This document shows positions 8,139 through 17,047 of a stretch of DNA of 64,000 nt, piece by piece. Below the pieces are notes generated by a model. That model was not told the DNA's origin. It saw only the letters and a program-made list of their open reading frames with translations, and searched no databases. This DNA comes from Actinomycetota bacterium (GTDB lineage Bacteria > Actinomycetota > Aquicultoria > Subteraquimicrobiales > Subteraquimicrobiaceae), in NCBI GenBank assembly GCA_030018275.1, contig JASEGB010000007.1, positions 1-64,000 on the forward strand, read 5' to 3'. A program made the translations under genes and the position numbers. The stretch's first letter is position 1, and each line of letters starts with the position of its first letter.

Positions 8139-8295
8139 GGGTGGACTAGAGGCTCCGGTTTGCCTCCCTACTCCCTCGGTTCTCAGAGTGCGAAATTGCT
8201 ATCCGCACCCCCTTCGGGGGCCACGCAATTTGCCGCAGCTCTTCGAACCTCGCTCGCTTAACAGTCGGCTGCACAGTCGCCTCCTTAGCCCACCC
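8139..8295. repeat. Structured 157-bp intergenic element in the cob cluster
   Basis: The ends pair: GGGTGG-A-CTA-GAGGC (8139-8153) against GCCTC-CT-TAG-C-CCACCC (8279-8295). Inside are a second helix, AAATTGC (8193-8199) with GCAATTT (8225-8231), and within that a CCCC-TTCG-GGGG tetraloop hairpin (8209-8220). There is no T-run and no convincing open frame. It could be a palindromic mobile (MITE-like) repeat or a structured mRNA segment. Nothing in it matches a riboswitch I can recognise. Confidence 0.55.
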
Positions 8296-8362
8296 ACTTT
8301 AGAGAAAAGTCTAGTAATTATACCAATCTCGAACAAATTTTTCGTTGAACGGGGGGTTAAGA

Positions 8363-9421
8363 ATGTACAGATTAGAGCGGACGCTTGAAGCAATCGGTGA
8401 TTTGGACGAGGAGGTAATGCGTCTGGCCAGGGAAAGGCAGGATCAATTGACCAAACCAAGGGGCAGTTTGGGAGCTTTAGAAGAAATATCAATTAAAATT
8501 GCGGGCATAATGGGCAATCCATTACCAAAAATTGCTGATAAGGTCATCGTGGTTATGGCCGGAGACCACGGGGTGGTGGAAGGGGGAGTGAGTGCTTACC
8601 CTCAAGAGGTAACCGCACAAATGGTCTACAATTTCATCGAAGGAGGAGCCGGTATCAATGTCCTAGCTAGACACGTCGGTGCCAGGGTAATCGTCGTGGA
8701 CATTGGGGTAGCAAGTAGCATCAATAACCCTCAAGTCATCTCGCAAAAGATAAGAGCTGGTACTGCGAATATTGCCCAAGGACCTGCGATGTTGAAGGGT
8801 GAGGCAATCGCCTCCATTGAGGCGGGAATAAGAATCGTCCAGGATGAATTGGAGAAAGGCGTTAGCATCCTCGGTACCGGGGATATGGGAACAGGCAACA
8901 CCACCCCCAGTAGTGCTATATTGGCGGCTTTCACCGGTCTTCCCGTGGAAAAAGTCGTTGGCAGAGGTACCGGCATTGATGACCATAGATTGGGTTTGAA
9001 GATCAAGGCCATTGAGGAGGCATTGGAGGTAAATCAACCCGACCCCGAGGATCCCTTAGATGTCTTGACCAAGGTAGGAGGCTTAGAGATTGGAGGACTC
9101 GCCGGTTGTATCCTCGGTGCAGCCGCTCTTAAGATACCCGTGGTAATCGACGGGTTTATCTCCGGGGCTGCGGCTTTGATAGCCAGCAGAATTGCTCCAA
9201 AATCCGTGGGATATATGATCGCCTCCCATGTATCGGCGGAACCGGGGCACAAGATAATACTCGATGTATTGGGCTTAAAACCCATGCTCTATATGGATAT
9301 GCGTTTGGGTGAGGGAACGGGAGCTGCCCTGGGGATAAGCATTGTCGAGGCCGCCTGTAAGATTTTGTCCGAGATGGCTACCTTCGGTGAAGCTGGGGTA
9401 TCGGAATCAATCGATGATTAA
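8363..9421 (+). CDS. cobT: Nicotinate-nucleotide:dimethylbenzimidazole phosphoribosyltransferase
   Basis: It makes alpha-ribazole phosphate from nicotinate mononucleotide and a lower-ligand base. The 352-residue protein has TKPRGSLGALEEI near residue 35, MAGDHGVVEGGVSAYPQEVT near 70, GTGDMGTGNTTPSSA near 170 and the C-terminal RLGEGTGAALGI. ATG 8363 is preferred over TTG 8345 because the G-run 8351-8356 is the ribosome binding site. The gene overlaps cobS by eight bases, indicating coupling. Confidence 0.94.
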   Translation: MYRLERTLEAIGDLDEEVMRLARERQDQLTKPRGSLGALEEISIKIAGIMGNPLPKIADKVIVVMAGDHGVVEGGVSAYPQEVTAQMVYNFIEGGAGINVLARHVGARVIVVDIGVASSINNPQVISQKIRAGTANIAQGPAMLKGEAIASIEAGIRIVQDELEKGVSILGTGDMGTGNTTPSSAILAAFTGLPVEKVVGRGTGIDDHRLGLKIKAIEEALEVNQPDPEDPLDVLTKVGGLEIGGLAGCILGAAALKIPVVIDGFISGAAALIASRIAPKSVGYMIASHVSAEPGHKIILDVLGLKPMLYMDMRLGEGTGAALGISIVEAACKILSEMATFGEAGVSESIDD

Positions 9422-10157
9422 TTCATTCTTTCACGCTTTGAAGTTTTTAACCATATTTCCAATTCCCGAGCCTAAAAGGCAGGATCTTAAAAGCCTGGGA
9501 AGATCCACAACATTTTTCCCATTGGTTGGATTGCTTTTGGGTTTAATTTTGGTTGCATTCAATTTTCTCCTTTCCTACTTTCTGCCGCACCGAGTGGTAA
9601 ATTTTCTCTTAGTAATCTCATTAATCATCCTCACTCGGGGGATTCATCTCGATGGATTGGCCGACGGTGCGGATGGTTTTTTAGTGGGCGGCCAGAAAGA
9701 CGAAATACTGAAAATCATGAGGGATACTCGGATAGGCACCTTTGGGACAACCGCCTTGTTTCTCACTTTGTTGCTTAAATTCCTTTTATTGGACTCACTT
9801 CCCAATGAGATCAAAAACTTTGCTTTGATTACCATGCCCTCGCTGGGGCGATGGTCCACGGTTTACGCCGCTTTTCTATACCCCGCAGCTCGAGGGGATG
9901 GTCTGGGGAAGATATTCATCGATAATACCAAATCATTTGAGCTTTTCGTTGCCTCATCAATCTCGTTATTGATTGGCATAGTCTGTTTCGGATCTGGATC
10001 CATCCATATTTTCGCCGGTCTGTTGTTGTTCACAACGGTCATCGCTCACTTTATGTCGAAAAGGATTTCGGGCATGACCGGAGATACGCTTGGGGCTATA
10101 ACGGAGCTTTCCGAGGTTTGGATATTGCTTTCAATTTTGGTATTATTTAGCCACTAG
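9414..10157 (+). CDS. cobS: Adenosylcobinamide-GDP ribazoletransferase (cobalamin synthase)
   Basis: This integral membrane protein (247 residues) joins AdoCbi-GDP and alpha-ribazole. The signature acidic motif RGIHLDGLADGADGF at about residue 78 is present, together with TRIGTFGT and five to six hydrophobic helices. ATG 9414 overlaps the cobT stop; the longer upstream frame is an artefact of the cobT coding region. CobC and CobU, its functional partners, are in the same cluster. Confidence 0.93.
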   Translation: MINSFFHALKFLTIFPIPEPKRQDLKSLGRSTTFFPLVGLLLGLILVAFNFLLSYFLPHRVVNFLLVISLIILTRGIHLDGLADGADGFLVGGQKDEILKIMRDTRIGTFGTTALFLTLLLKFLLLDSLPNEIKNFALITMPSLGRWSTVYAAFLYPAARGDGLGKIFIDNTKSFELFVASSISLLIGIVCFGSGSIHIFAGLLLFTTVIAHFMSKRISGMTGDTLGAITELSEVWILLSILVLFSH

Positions 10158-10184
10158 CAAGCGACCTCAAATAGGGGATAATCA

Positions 10185-10790
10185 GTGTTACGGCTGTTTC
10201 TCATTCGGCATGGCGAGACCCAGTGGAATGTGGAATCGAAATATCTCGGTTCCACGGATTTAGGGTTGACTGAGAGAGGGAAACACCAGACTTTAGCTTT
10301 AGCCCGGAGACTTAGGGGAGAATCCTTGAATTCAATCTATTCCAGTTCTTCAAAACGAGCCCTCACCACCGCTCAAGCCATCGCCGATATTCATGGATTG
10401 GAGATCAAGGTGCTTCCTCAAATGAATGAGATTAACTATGGGGAGTGGGAGGGACTCACTTACGATGAGATAAACAGGGACTACCCCCAATTTATGGAGA
10501 GATGGGCTGCGGGTGAGGAAGGTCTTCCTCCAGGAGGAGAGTCATTACCTTCCTTTAAAAGCCGTGTGAGTGAAGGCTTGCAACTAGTTATTGAAAATAT
10601 GAAGGGAAAAGTCGTTATGGTCACCCACGCTGGTCCGATCAGAGTCGTAATTTGCGAGATTCTGGGTTTGGATTTTTCTAATTTTTGGAAGATAAAACAG
10701 GATAGCGCCGCTCTCAATGTTATTGATTTTTATGATGGGAAGGGCATAATTTCATTGCTCAATGACACCTGCCATTTGAGGTGGGATTAG
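10185..10790 (+). CDS. cobC: Alpha-ribazole phosphatase / histidine phosphatase family
   Basis: The 201-residue protein begins with the phosphohistidine motif LIRHGETQWN, and the second catalytic histidine lies in VMVTHAGPIRV. Length and position at the end of the cobalamin cluster favour alpha-ribazole-5'-phosphate phosphatase. Sequence alone cannot exclude another phosphoglycerate-mutase-like phosphatase. The start is GTG with AGGGGA ten bases upstream. Confidence 0.8.
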   Translation: MLRLFLIRHGETQWNVESKYLGSTDLGLTERGKHQTLALARRLRGESLNSIYSSSSKRALTTAQAIADIHGLEIKVLPQMNEINYGEWEGLTYDEINRDYPQFMERWAAGEEGLPPGGESLPSFKSRVSEGLQLVIENMKGKVVMVTHAGPIRVVICEILGLDFSNFWKIKQDSAALNVIDFYDGKGIISLLNDTCHLRWD

Positions 10791-10802
10791 TTTGGCCTCT
10801 TC

Positions 10803-10832
10803 TTGAGAGGTTGAATCGGCTTATGCTAAAAT
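10803..10832 (+). promoter_or_regulatory. Probable sigma-70 promoter for hisC-aroF-tyrA
   Basis: TTGAGA (10803-10808) and TAAAAT (10827-10832) are separated by 18 bases, with a TG two bases upstream of the -10 hexamer (extended -10). It lies just after a short CCTCT/AGAGG hairpin following cobC and 43 bases before the hisC start, marking the likely boundary between the corrinoid and aromatic amino-acid units. Confidence 0.45.
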
Positions 10833-10874
10833 TTTCCTACAATTTGGTGGCTTTTTCGATATGAGGAGATAAAA

Positions 10875-11969
10875 TTGAATGATATTTGCCGTCCTGAATT
10901 AGATGCGTTAAAACCATATAAACCCGGAAAACCAATTTCCGAAGTTCAACGTGAACTAAAGCTTAAGAAAGTGATTAAATTAGCGTCCAATGAGTCTCCA
11001 TATCCACCATTTCCTCCAGCTATAGCTGCGGTAGAAAGGATACTCCGTGGTCTGAATAGATATCCTGATGCCAATTGCACTGCTCTTAAGGAAAGGTTGG
11101 CCTCTTTTCTTGATGTTCCCGAGCTAAATATCATGATAGGCAATGGGTCAAACGAGCTCGTCAGACTAATCGCCAATGCCGTATTAAATCCGGACGAGGA
11201 AGTGATATTTGCTAAACCATCCTTCATCGTTTATCCAACGGTGACCAAGATGATGGGGGGTATTTGTAGGGAGATTCCCCTTAAAGATTTCAGACACGAC
11301 CTACCTGCAATGCTCAAAGCCGTGACTAAAAAGACTAAAATGATCATAATCTGCAATCCCAACAATCCCACGGGAACCATAGTATTTAAAGACGAAGTGA
11401 GTGAATTTTTGGAGAAAATTCGGGAAGGGGTAGTGGTCGTATTCGACGAAGCTTATTCTGAATATGTTGAGGATGAAAGATATCCTAATGGAATTGATTA
11501 TTTCCGCCAAGGGAAGTTAGTCGCCGTTTTACGCACCTTTTCCAAGATATACAGTTTGGCTGGTTTTCGTATAGGTTATGGTGTGGCTCCCGATTTTCTG
11601 GTGGAGGCGGTGAGCAAGATCAGGGAGCCCTTTAATGTGAATGCCTTGGCACAGGCTGCAGCTCTAGCCAGCCTCGATTGCCAGGATGAAGTGAGTAGAA
11701 GAAAGCGCTTGAACGCCCAAGGTAAAAGATATCTTTATGGGGAATTTGAAAGACTGGGCTTGGAATATGTTCCAACCGAAGCCAATTTTATATGGGTAAA
11801 TGTGGAGCGGGATTCTCAAGAGATTTTTAAGAAATTGCTTGCGCATGGAGCGATCGTAAGAACTGGAGATATTTTTGGCTATGATACTTACCTCAGGGTA
11901 ACCATTGGAACCCAGAGGGAGAATGAGGAGTTTATTGTAGCTCTTAAGGAAGTGTTAAAGAATCGTTGA
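10875..11969 (+). CDS. hisC: Histidinol-phosphate / aromatic aminotransferase
   Basis: The 364-residue class II aminotransferase has IKLASNESPYPP at the N-terminus, the CNPNNPTG loop, VFDEAYSEYV and the PLP lysine in TFSKIYSLAGFRIGYG. It starts at TTG, seven bases after AGGAG. Next to aroF, tyrA and aroA it probably also transaminates aromatic 2-oxo acids or prephenate; no other his genes are nearby. HisC and aromatic aminotransferase activities cannot be separated from sequence here. Confidence 0.85.
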   Translation: MNDICRPELDALKPYKPGKPISEVQRELKLKKVIKLASNESPYPPFPPAIAAVERILRGLNRYPDANCTALKERLASFLDVPELNIMIGNGSNELVRLIANAVLNPDEEVIFAKPSFIVYPTVTKMMGGICREIPLKDFRHDLPAMLKAVTKKTKMIIICNPNNPTGTIVFKDEVSEFLEKIREGVVVVFDEAYSEYVEDERYPNGIDYFRQGKLVAVLRTFSKIYSLAGFRIGYGVAPDFLVEAVSKIREPFNVNALAQAAALASLDCQDEVSRRKRLNAQGKRYLYGEFERLGLEYVPTEANFIWVNVERDSQEIFKKLLAHGAIVRTGDIFGYDTYLRVTIGTQRENEEFIVALKEVLKNR

Positions 11970-12040
11970 AGGTTCAAGGTTGAAGGGTTATGGGTTAAGG
12001 GTTTATCAATATCGAATAAAACATAAGGGTGGTGACATAT

Positions 12041-13060
12041 ATGATAGTGGTCATGAAGAAGGGGGCAACTCAGGAACAAATCGATCACGTGGTGGAGAAG
12101 TTGAAGAGCGTGGGTGTGGAGACGGATATTTCTCGAGGTAAGTACAGAACGGTCATTGGCGTAATTGGCGAGGAGGATCAGGTTGCTCTTCTACCACTCA
12201 TCGCTTTTCCGGGTGTCGACAAAGTTATGCCCGTACTTAAGCCTTTCAAACTGGTGAGTAGAGAGTTCCAGCCTGAGGACACCATCATTAGAATAGACGA
12301 AGTCAGCATGGGCGGGGGGTCTTTTACGGTCATCGCCGGTCCTTGCTCGGTGGAGAGTGAGGAACAGGTGCTCATCACGGCAAAAGCTGTCAAGAGGGCA
12401 GGAGCTTCCATCCTCAGGGGGGGAGCCTTTAAACCTCGCACATCTCCTTACAGCTTCCAGGGACTAGGCGAAGACGGGTTAAAAATTTTGGCCAAAGCTC
12501 GGGGTGAGACCGGTCTCCCCATAGTTACCGAAGTCATGGACACCAGAGATATAGATTTAGTGGCCGAATATGCGGATATTCTGCAAATAGGTGCACGCAA
12601 TATGCAAAATTTCCTCCTCCTCAAAGCCGTTGGTGAACAGCCCAAACCCATTTTGCTCAAAAGAGGTTTTAGCAATACCATTGAGGAACTTCTCATGGCT
12701 GCGGAATACATCGTCAAAGCGGGTAACGAGGATGTCATCCTCTGCGAGAGAGGAATAAGAACTTTTGAGACCTATACTAGGAATACCCTAGATTTGAGCG
12801 CGGTCCCCGTCGTTAAAAATTTAAGCCACTTACCCGTAGTGGTAGATCCATGTCACGCCACTGGAAGAAGCGATTTAATAGAACCCTTAAGCCTGGCGGC
12901 TTTATCCGTGGGTGCCGATGGGATCATGGTCGAAGTCCATCCCCATCCGGAGGAAGCATTGTGTGACGGACCCCAGTCTCTAACCCTTGATGCCTTTAAC
13001 AACATGATGAGGAAAATTAAGCCTTTAGCCAAGATTTTGGGGAAAAAGATGAAGGTCTGA
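12041..13060 (+). CDS. aroF: 3-deoxy-7-phosphoheptulonate (DAHP) synthase, type I-beta
   Basis: It catalyses the first step of the shikimate pathway. The 339-residue protein has an N-terminal ferredoxin-like regulatory domain (about residues 1-70) as in the Thermotoga-type enzyme. The catalytic barrel follows with AGPCSVES, LRGGAFKPRTSPYSFQGLG, LKRGFSNTIEE and VDPCHATGRSDL. ATG 12041 is chosen over GTG 12029 because GGTGGTGA directly precedes it. The regulatory domain suggests feedback inhibition by aromatic products (family knowledge). Confidence 0.93.
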   Translation: MIVVMKKGATQEQIDHVVEKLKSVGVETDISRGKYRTVIGVIGEEDQVALLPLIAFPGVDKVMPVLKPFKLVSREFQPEDTIIRIDEVSMGGGSFTVIAGPCSVESEEQVLITAKAVKRAGASILRGGAFKPRTSPYSFQGLGEDGLKILAKARGETGLPIVTEVMDTRDIDLVAEYADILQIGARNMQNFLLLKAVGEQPKPILLKRGFSNTIEELLMAAEYIVKAGNEDVILCERGIRTFETYTRNTLDLSAVPVVKNLSHLPVVVDPCHATGRSDLIEPLSLAALSVGADGIMVEVHPHPEEALCDGPQSLTLDAFNNMMRKIKPLAKILGKKMKV

Positions 13061-14191
13061 TTGAGGATGAATGATTTTAAGCAAATTACCATCATCGGGG
13101 TGGGTTTAATCGGGGGCTCCCTCGGTTTAGCCTTTAAAAATCTTTCTGAACCACCCCTAATTGTAGGAGTTGCGCGACACAAGGAAACGATAACGCGAGC
13201 TCTTGAGGTTGGAGCTATAGATAAGGGCGCGACTTCCTACATCGAAGGCGTAAAGAATGCAAATATCATCTTCATAGCCACGCCTGTGGGATCCATTGTG
13301 GACATCGTTCGAAAGATTTATCCCCATCTTGAATCGGGGACCATCATAACGGATGTGGGGAGTACCAAAGCGAACATCGTTCACGGTGTGGAAGCATTTC
13401 TCCCCAAGTATCTTCATTTTATCGGCGGTCATCCCATGACGGGTTCCGAAAGGACGGGAGTTCAAGCCGCCAGCGCTTCTTTATTCAAGAATGCCTACTA
13501 TCTTTTAACCCCCACTCCTCGCACGAATATGAACGCCTTTCAACACCTGCATTCCCTGTTAACAAAAATAGGTGCCTTGATTTTGGCCATAGATCCCGAT
13601 AAACACGATAAAATATTGGCAACCATCAGTCACTTACCACATATTCTCTCAGCGACCTTAGTGGATTTTGCTCTTAAGCAGACCACCGAGACGGAAAATC
13701 CTCTTCTACTAGCCGCAGGGGGCTTTCGGGATATGACCCGAATCGCTGTGAGTAGCCCAGAGATTTGGTCCGATATTTGTTTGGAAAATGATGCCGCAAT
13801 TCTTGAAGCCTTAGAGGAATTCCAGCGGGAAATCGAGGATTTCTCAAGGTTCATCAAAAAGAGGGATCGCGATGGTCTGGTTAAAAAGCTTGAGGAAGCC
13901 CGTAAAACCAGGCTGGGACTTCCCTCCTTCGTATACAAGGACCTTGCGCAACTTCGCGAGTTATCTATACCCGTGATCGACAAGCCTGGGGTGATAAGTG
14001 ATATTACGGTGACCATCGGTGGCATGGGTATAAACATTGAAAATATTGAAATCGTTCCCTCTACCGAATATTCGGGGATTTTAAAATTGGTCATCGCCGG
14101 GGATGAAAATTCCTCAAAGGTTGCTGAAGCTCTCCGTGCCAAAGGCTACGAGGTTTCAATAAGAAGCCTTTATAATAGGGAAGTGCGTTAG
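13061..14191 (+). CDS. tyrA: Prephenate dehydrogenase with C-terminal ACT domain
   Basis: The protein has about 376 residues. An N-terminal Rossmann motif GVGLIGGSLGLAF (residues about 12-24) is followed by the prephenate-binding GGHPMTGSERTG and the SHLPHILSATL helix. The last 80 residues form an ACT domain (LSIPVIDKPGVISDITVTIG), which normally binds tyrosine for feedback control. The start is TTG 13061, immediately after the aroF stop with AAGGTC upstream; ATG 13067 is possible. Confidence 0.92.
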   Translation: MRMNDFKQITIIGVGLIGGSLGLAFKNLSEPPLIVGVARHKETITRALEVGAIDKGATSYIEGVKNANIIFIATPVGSIVDIVRKIYPHLESGTIITDVGSTKANIVHGVEAFLPKYLHFIGGHPMTGSERTGVQAASASLFKNAYYLLTPTPRTNMNAFQHLHSLLTKIGALILAIDPDKHDKILATISHLPHILSATLVDFALKQTTETENPLLLAAGGFRDMTRIAVSSPEIWSDICLENDAAILEALEEFQREIEDFSRFIKKRDRDGLVKKLEEARKTRLGLPSFVYKDLAQLRELSIPVIDKPGVISDITVTIGGMGINIENIEIVPSTEYSGILKLVIAGDENSSKVAEALRAKGYEVSIRSLYNREVR

Positions 14192-14313
14192 GATATATGA
14201 TTCAGAATTCAAGATACAGGATTAGATGTATTATTAACAAGATGGGTTAACACTATGGTCGGGTTAGCTTAATCCTTACAGCTTACGCTTATAGCTGAAC
14301 TTAAGAGGTAGCA

Positions 14314-15597
14314 ATGGAGTTAAAAATAGCAAAGGTAAGCGGTCTTCGAGGGGTAATTAAGGTACCCGGAGACAAATCTATCTCTCATCGAGCTCTTATA
14401 ATTGGCTCTTTGACATCGGGAAAGACCTCCATCCTCAATTTCCTTTCAGCCGCTGATTGTCTCTCCACACTGGCTTGCATCCAAGCTCTCGATGTTAGGG
14501 TGGAGATTCTCAAACCAGGCAGTCTAATCATTCATGGAGTGGGTCTTCACGGTTTAAGAGAGCCTCAGGATGTCCTGAATGTAGGAAACTCCGGCACAAC
14601 ATTGCGTGTTCTGCCGGGTGTTCTAGCTGGTCAAAATTTCTTTTCGGTGCTTACTGGAGATCAATCGATAAGAAGAAGGCCCATGGTTAGGGTGATGGAT
14701 CCTCTGCGCCAAATGGGTGCCCAAATATGGGCGAGAAATGGTGGTTATGCTCCCATTGCTATTTTAGGTCGGTCCCTTCACGGGATTACTTATACCATGC
14801 CCATTCCAAGCGCCCAGGTTAAGACCTGCCTCTTACTCGCTGGTCTTCTCGCTGAAGGGAAAACCATTATTACAGAGCTCCACCAATCGAGGGATCACAC
14901 GGAGCGAATGTTAAAATTCCTGGAAGCTGATATTGATGTTCATGGTACAACTTACTCAATTATAGGTCAGAGCTCTCTTGAGTCCGTTGAGATCGATATC
15001 CCCGGGGATGTATCATCCGCCGCCTTCTTGACCGTGGGTGCCCTAATCACTCCTCAATCTGAGTTGATAATCCAGGGTGTGGGAGTTAATCCCACTCGAA
15101 CTGGAGCGTTAGAGGTATTAAAAAAGATGGGGGCGCACATTGAGCTAAAGGAATTTTGCGTGAAGAGTAATGAACCTCGTGCTGATATCCTGGTTAGATC
15201 CAGTAAACTCTCAGGGGTAACCATAGGTGGAGAGATAATTCCCAGACTTATAGATGAACTCCCGGTTCTAGCAGTGGCTGCAACACAAGCTGAGGGTATA
15301 ACCGTGGTTAAAGGTGCGCAGGAGTTGCGAGTAAAGGAGACCGACAGGATCTCAGCTACTTGCACTAATTTAAGGAAGCTGGGAGCGGATATTGAAGAGC
15401 TTGATGACGGATTCATTATCAAGGGACCCACGAAGCTTAAAGGGGCTGTATGCGGGAGTTATGGTGATCATAGGATGGCTATGGCTTTGAGTATAGCCGG
15501 TTTGGTTGCTGAAGGCACCACCATTATTGAAGGTTCAGAGTGCATCGATATCTCCTTCCCTGGCTTTGAAAAAGCCCTGAAGGATTTAATTTGCTAA
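14314..15597 (+). CDS. aroA: 3-phosphoshikimate 1-carboxyvinyltransferase (EPSP synthase)
   Basis: The 427-residue protein carries PGDKSISHRALI, the phosphoenolpyruvate-binding VGNSGTTLRVLPG, RRRPM, ELRVKETDRI and YGDHRMAMAL blocks in the expected order. It follows tyrA after 122 bases with no visible gene, so it may have its own promoter. The shikimate set here is aroF, tyrA, hisC and aroA only; the middle steps must lie elsewhere. Confidence 0.95.
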   Translation: MELKIAKVSGLRGVIKVPGDKSISHRALIIGSLTSGKTSILNFLSAADCLSTLACIQALDVRVEILKPGSLIIHGVGLHGLREPQDVLNVGNSGTTLRVLPGVLAGQNFFSVLTGDQSIRRRPMVRVMDPLRQMGAQIWARNGGYAPIAILGRSLHGITYTMPIPSAQVKTCLLLAGLLAEGKTIITELHQSRDHTERMLKFLEADIDVHGTTYSIIGQSSLESVEIDIPGDVSSAAFLTVGALITPQSELIIQGVGVNPTRTGALEVLKKMGAHIELKEFCVKSNEPRADILVRSSKLSGVTIGGEIIPRLIDELPVLAVAATQAEGITVVKGAQELRVKETDRISATCTNLRKLGADIEELDDGFIIKGPTKLKGAVCGSYGDHRMAMALSIAGLVAEGTTIIEGSECIDISFPGFEKALKDLIC

Positions 15598-15716
15598 CCC
15601 TTGACCACAAAGCCGATTAATCTCAATGCAATCTCTCATCACCGATACCCAGACGCGCCATAGTTTTCCGATGACACGTCCCATGAGCGGCTATATAATT
15701 GAGGCGAGGGAGTGAG

Positions 15717-16391
15717 ATGATCATAGCCATTGATGGTCCGGCTGCATCTGGAAAGAGCTCCGTGGCCAAGCGAATTGCTCAAAAACTTGGGCTCAGGTAT
15801 ATAGATACCGGAGCCATGTATCGTGCTCTAACCTGGAAGGCTCTCCAGGAAAGGATTGATATTTTTGATGAGGAAGCTTTGGTAGCTTTGGCAAAGCAGG
15901 TGAAGATTCATTTCGTCAGACCAAAGGAGGGAATAGAGGAAAGGATATTCGTCGATGATATCGATGTGACCGAAGGCATTCGCTCTCCGAAGGTAGGCGG
16001 TGCGGTCTCCATCGTCTCCAGAGTGCCCGAGGTAAGACGGGTTATGGTTGAGGAGCAGCGCGCGTTAGCCATAAAGGATGCTGTAGTGGAGGGGCGCGAT
16101 ATAGGAACTGTTGTTTTTCCCGATGCAGAAGTAAAGATATTTTTAACCGCTTTTCCCAGTGAGAGGGCGAGGAGAAGAAAAAGGGAGCTGGAGGAGAAGG
16201 GGCATAAGGTGGATATAACTTTAGTGGAACGGGAGATCATTACCAGGGACGAAATTGATAGCACTAGGCTGGCGAGCCCACTGTCGAAAGCCTACGATGC
16301 TCTCTTGATTGATACCACGGAAAAAAGTATCGATCAAGTGGTCGATGAAATCCTTGGGTATATCGAAGGAAGAGAAGAAGAGAAGAAGTGA
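15717..16391 (+). CDS. cmk: Cytidylate kinase
   Basis: It phosphorylates CMP and dCMP. The 224-residue protein has the P-loop DGPAASGKSSVAKRIA, then YIDTGAMYRALTWKA, EGRDIGTVVFPDA and the RRRKREL lid region. The start is ATG 15717, four bases after GGGAG; the longer TTG 15699 frame adds six residues that contain this site. It overlaps plsC by four bases. The cmk-plsC-ispH-der order is a conserved arrangement in Bacillota and Actinomycetota. Confidence 0.95.
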   Translation: MIIAIDGPAASGKSSVAKRIAQKLGLRYIDTGAMYRALTWKALQERIDIFDEEALVALAKQVKIHFVRPKEGIEERIFVDDIDVTEGIRSPKVGGAVSIVSRVPEVRRVMVEEQRALAIKDAVVEGRDIGTVVFPDAEVKIFLTAFPSERARRRKRELEEKGHKVDITLVEREIITRDEIDSTRLASPLSKAYDALLIDTTEKSIDQVVDEILGYIEGREEEKK

Positions 16392-17047
16392 TATGGGCTC
16401 CTGAGCTGAATCCACTTTTAAGGGAGAAGATTGCATTGCTTTATAGCCTCGCTTATGTGGTATTTATAATTTTATTCAAGTTTTTATATCGATTCTCCGT
16501 GTCCGGGAAAGAAAATCTTCCAAAAACGGAACCATTCATCATTGCTGCCAATCACATGAGTTATGTTGATCCCATCGTCCTTGGTTTAGCCGCTTATCCC
16601 AGAAGGATTTATTTTATGGCTAAGGAGGAGTTATTCAAGATACCCATTCTGAATTGGCTTATAAGGGCGCTAAATGCTTTTCCCGTGCGTAGGGGTAAAT
16701 CCGATAAAAAGGCATTTCAAATGGCTCTTGAGCTCCTTCTAGGGGGGAAAGTTGTAGGACTCTTCCCTGAGGGAACGCGCCATCGTGGGAAGTTGGGTCC
16801 CGCTCATAGTGGAGTAGCGATCTTGGCGCTTAAGACCGGAGTCCCGGTGATCCCCATCGCCATCATTGGAACCGATAAGATTCTTCCTGACGGAAAGCAT
16901 ATTCCAAGATTCCCTCGAATCAGAGCGGTGATAGGGAAACCCATATATGTAAATAGGGGGGAATTCAAGGTTAAGGAGAGCATTTTGGATATGACCAATT
17001 ACATAATGAGCCACATCGCTGATTTGATAAAAGGGAGTTTAGGGTGA
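16388..17047 (+). CDS. plsC: 1-acyl-sn-glycerol-3-phosphate acyltransferase
   Basis: This membrane-associated enzyme makes phosphatidate from lysophosphatidate. The 219-residue protein has an N-terminal hydrophobic helix, the catalytic NHMSYVD (HxxxxD) and the glycerol-phosphate-binding FPEGTR. The GTG start overlaps the cmk stop (GTGA) and its end overlaps ispH in the same way. It acts after the PlsY-GpsA fusion encoded 2 kb downstream. Confidence 0.93.
   Translation: MIWAPELNPLLREKIALLYSLAYVVFIILFKFLYRFSVSGKENLPKTEPFIIAANHMSYVDPIVLGLAAYPRRIYFMAKEELFKIPILNWLIRALNAFPVRRGKSDKKAFQMALELLLGGKVVGLFPEGTRHRGKLGPAHSGVAILALKTGVPVIPIAIIGTDKILPDGKHIPRFPRIRAVIGKPIYVNRGEFKVKESILDMTNYIMSHIADLIKGSLG

Noticed and set aside
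8137-8492. Open frames on both strands across the element between cobD and cobT
   Set aside because: They follow the palindromic sequence, lack ribosome sites, overlap cobT and resemble no protein.
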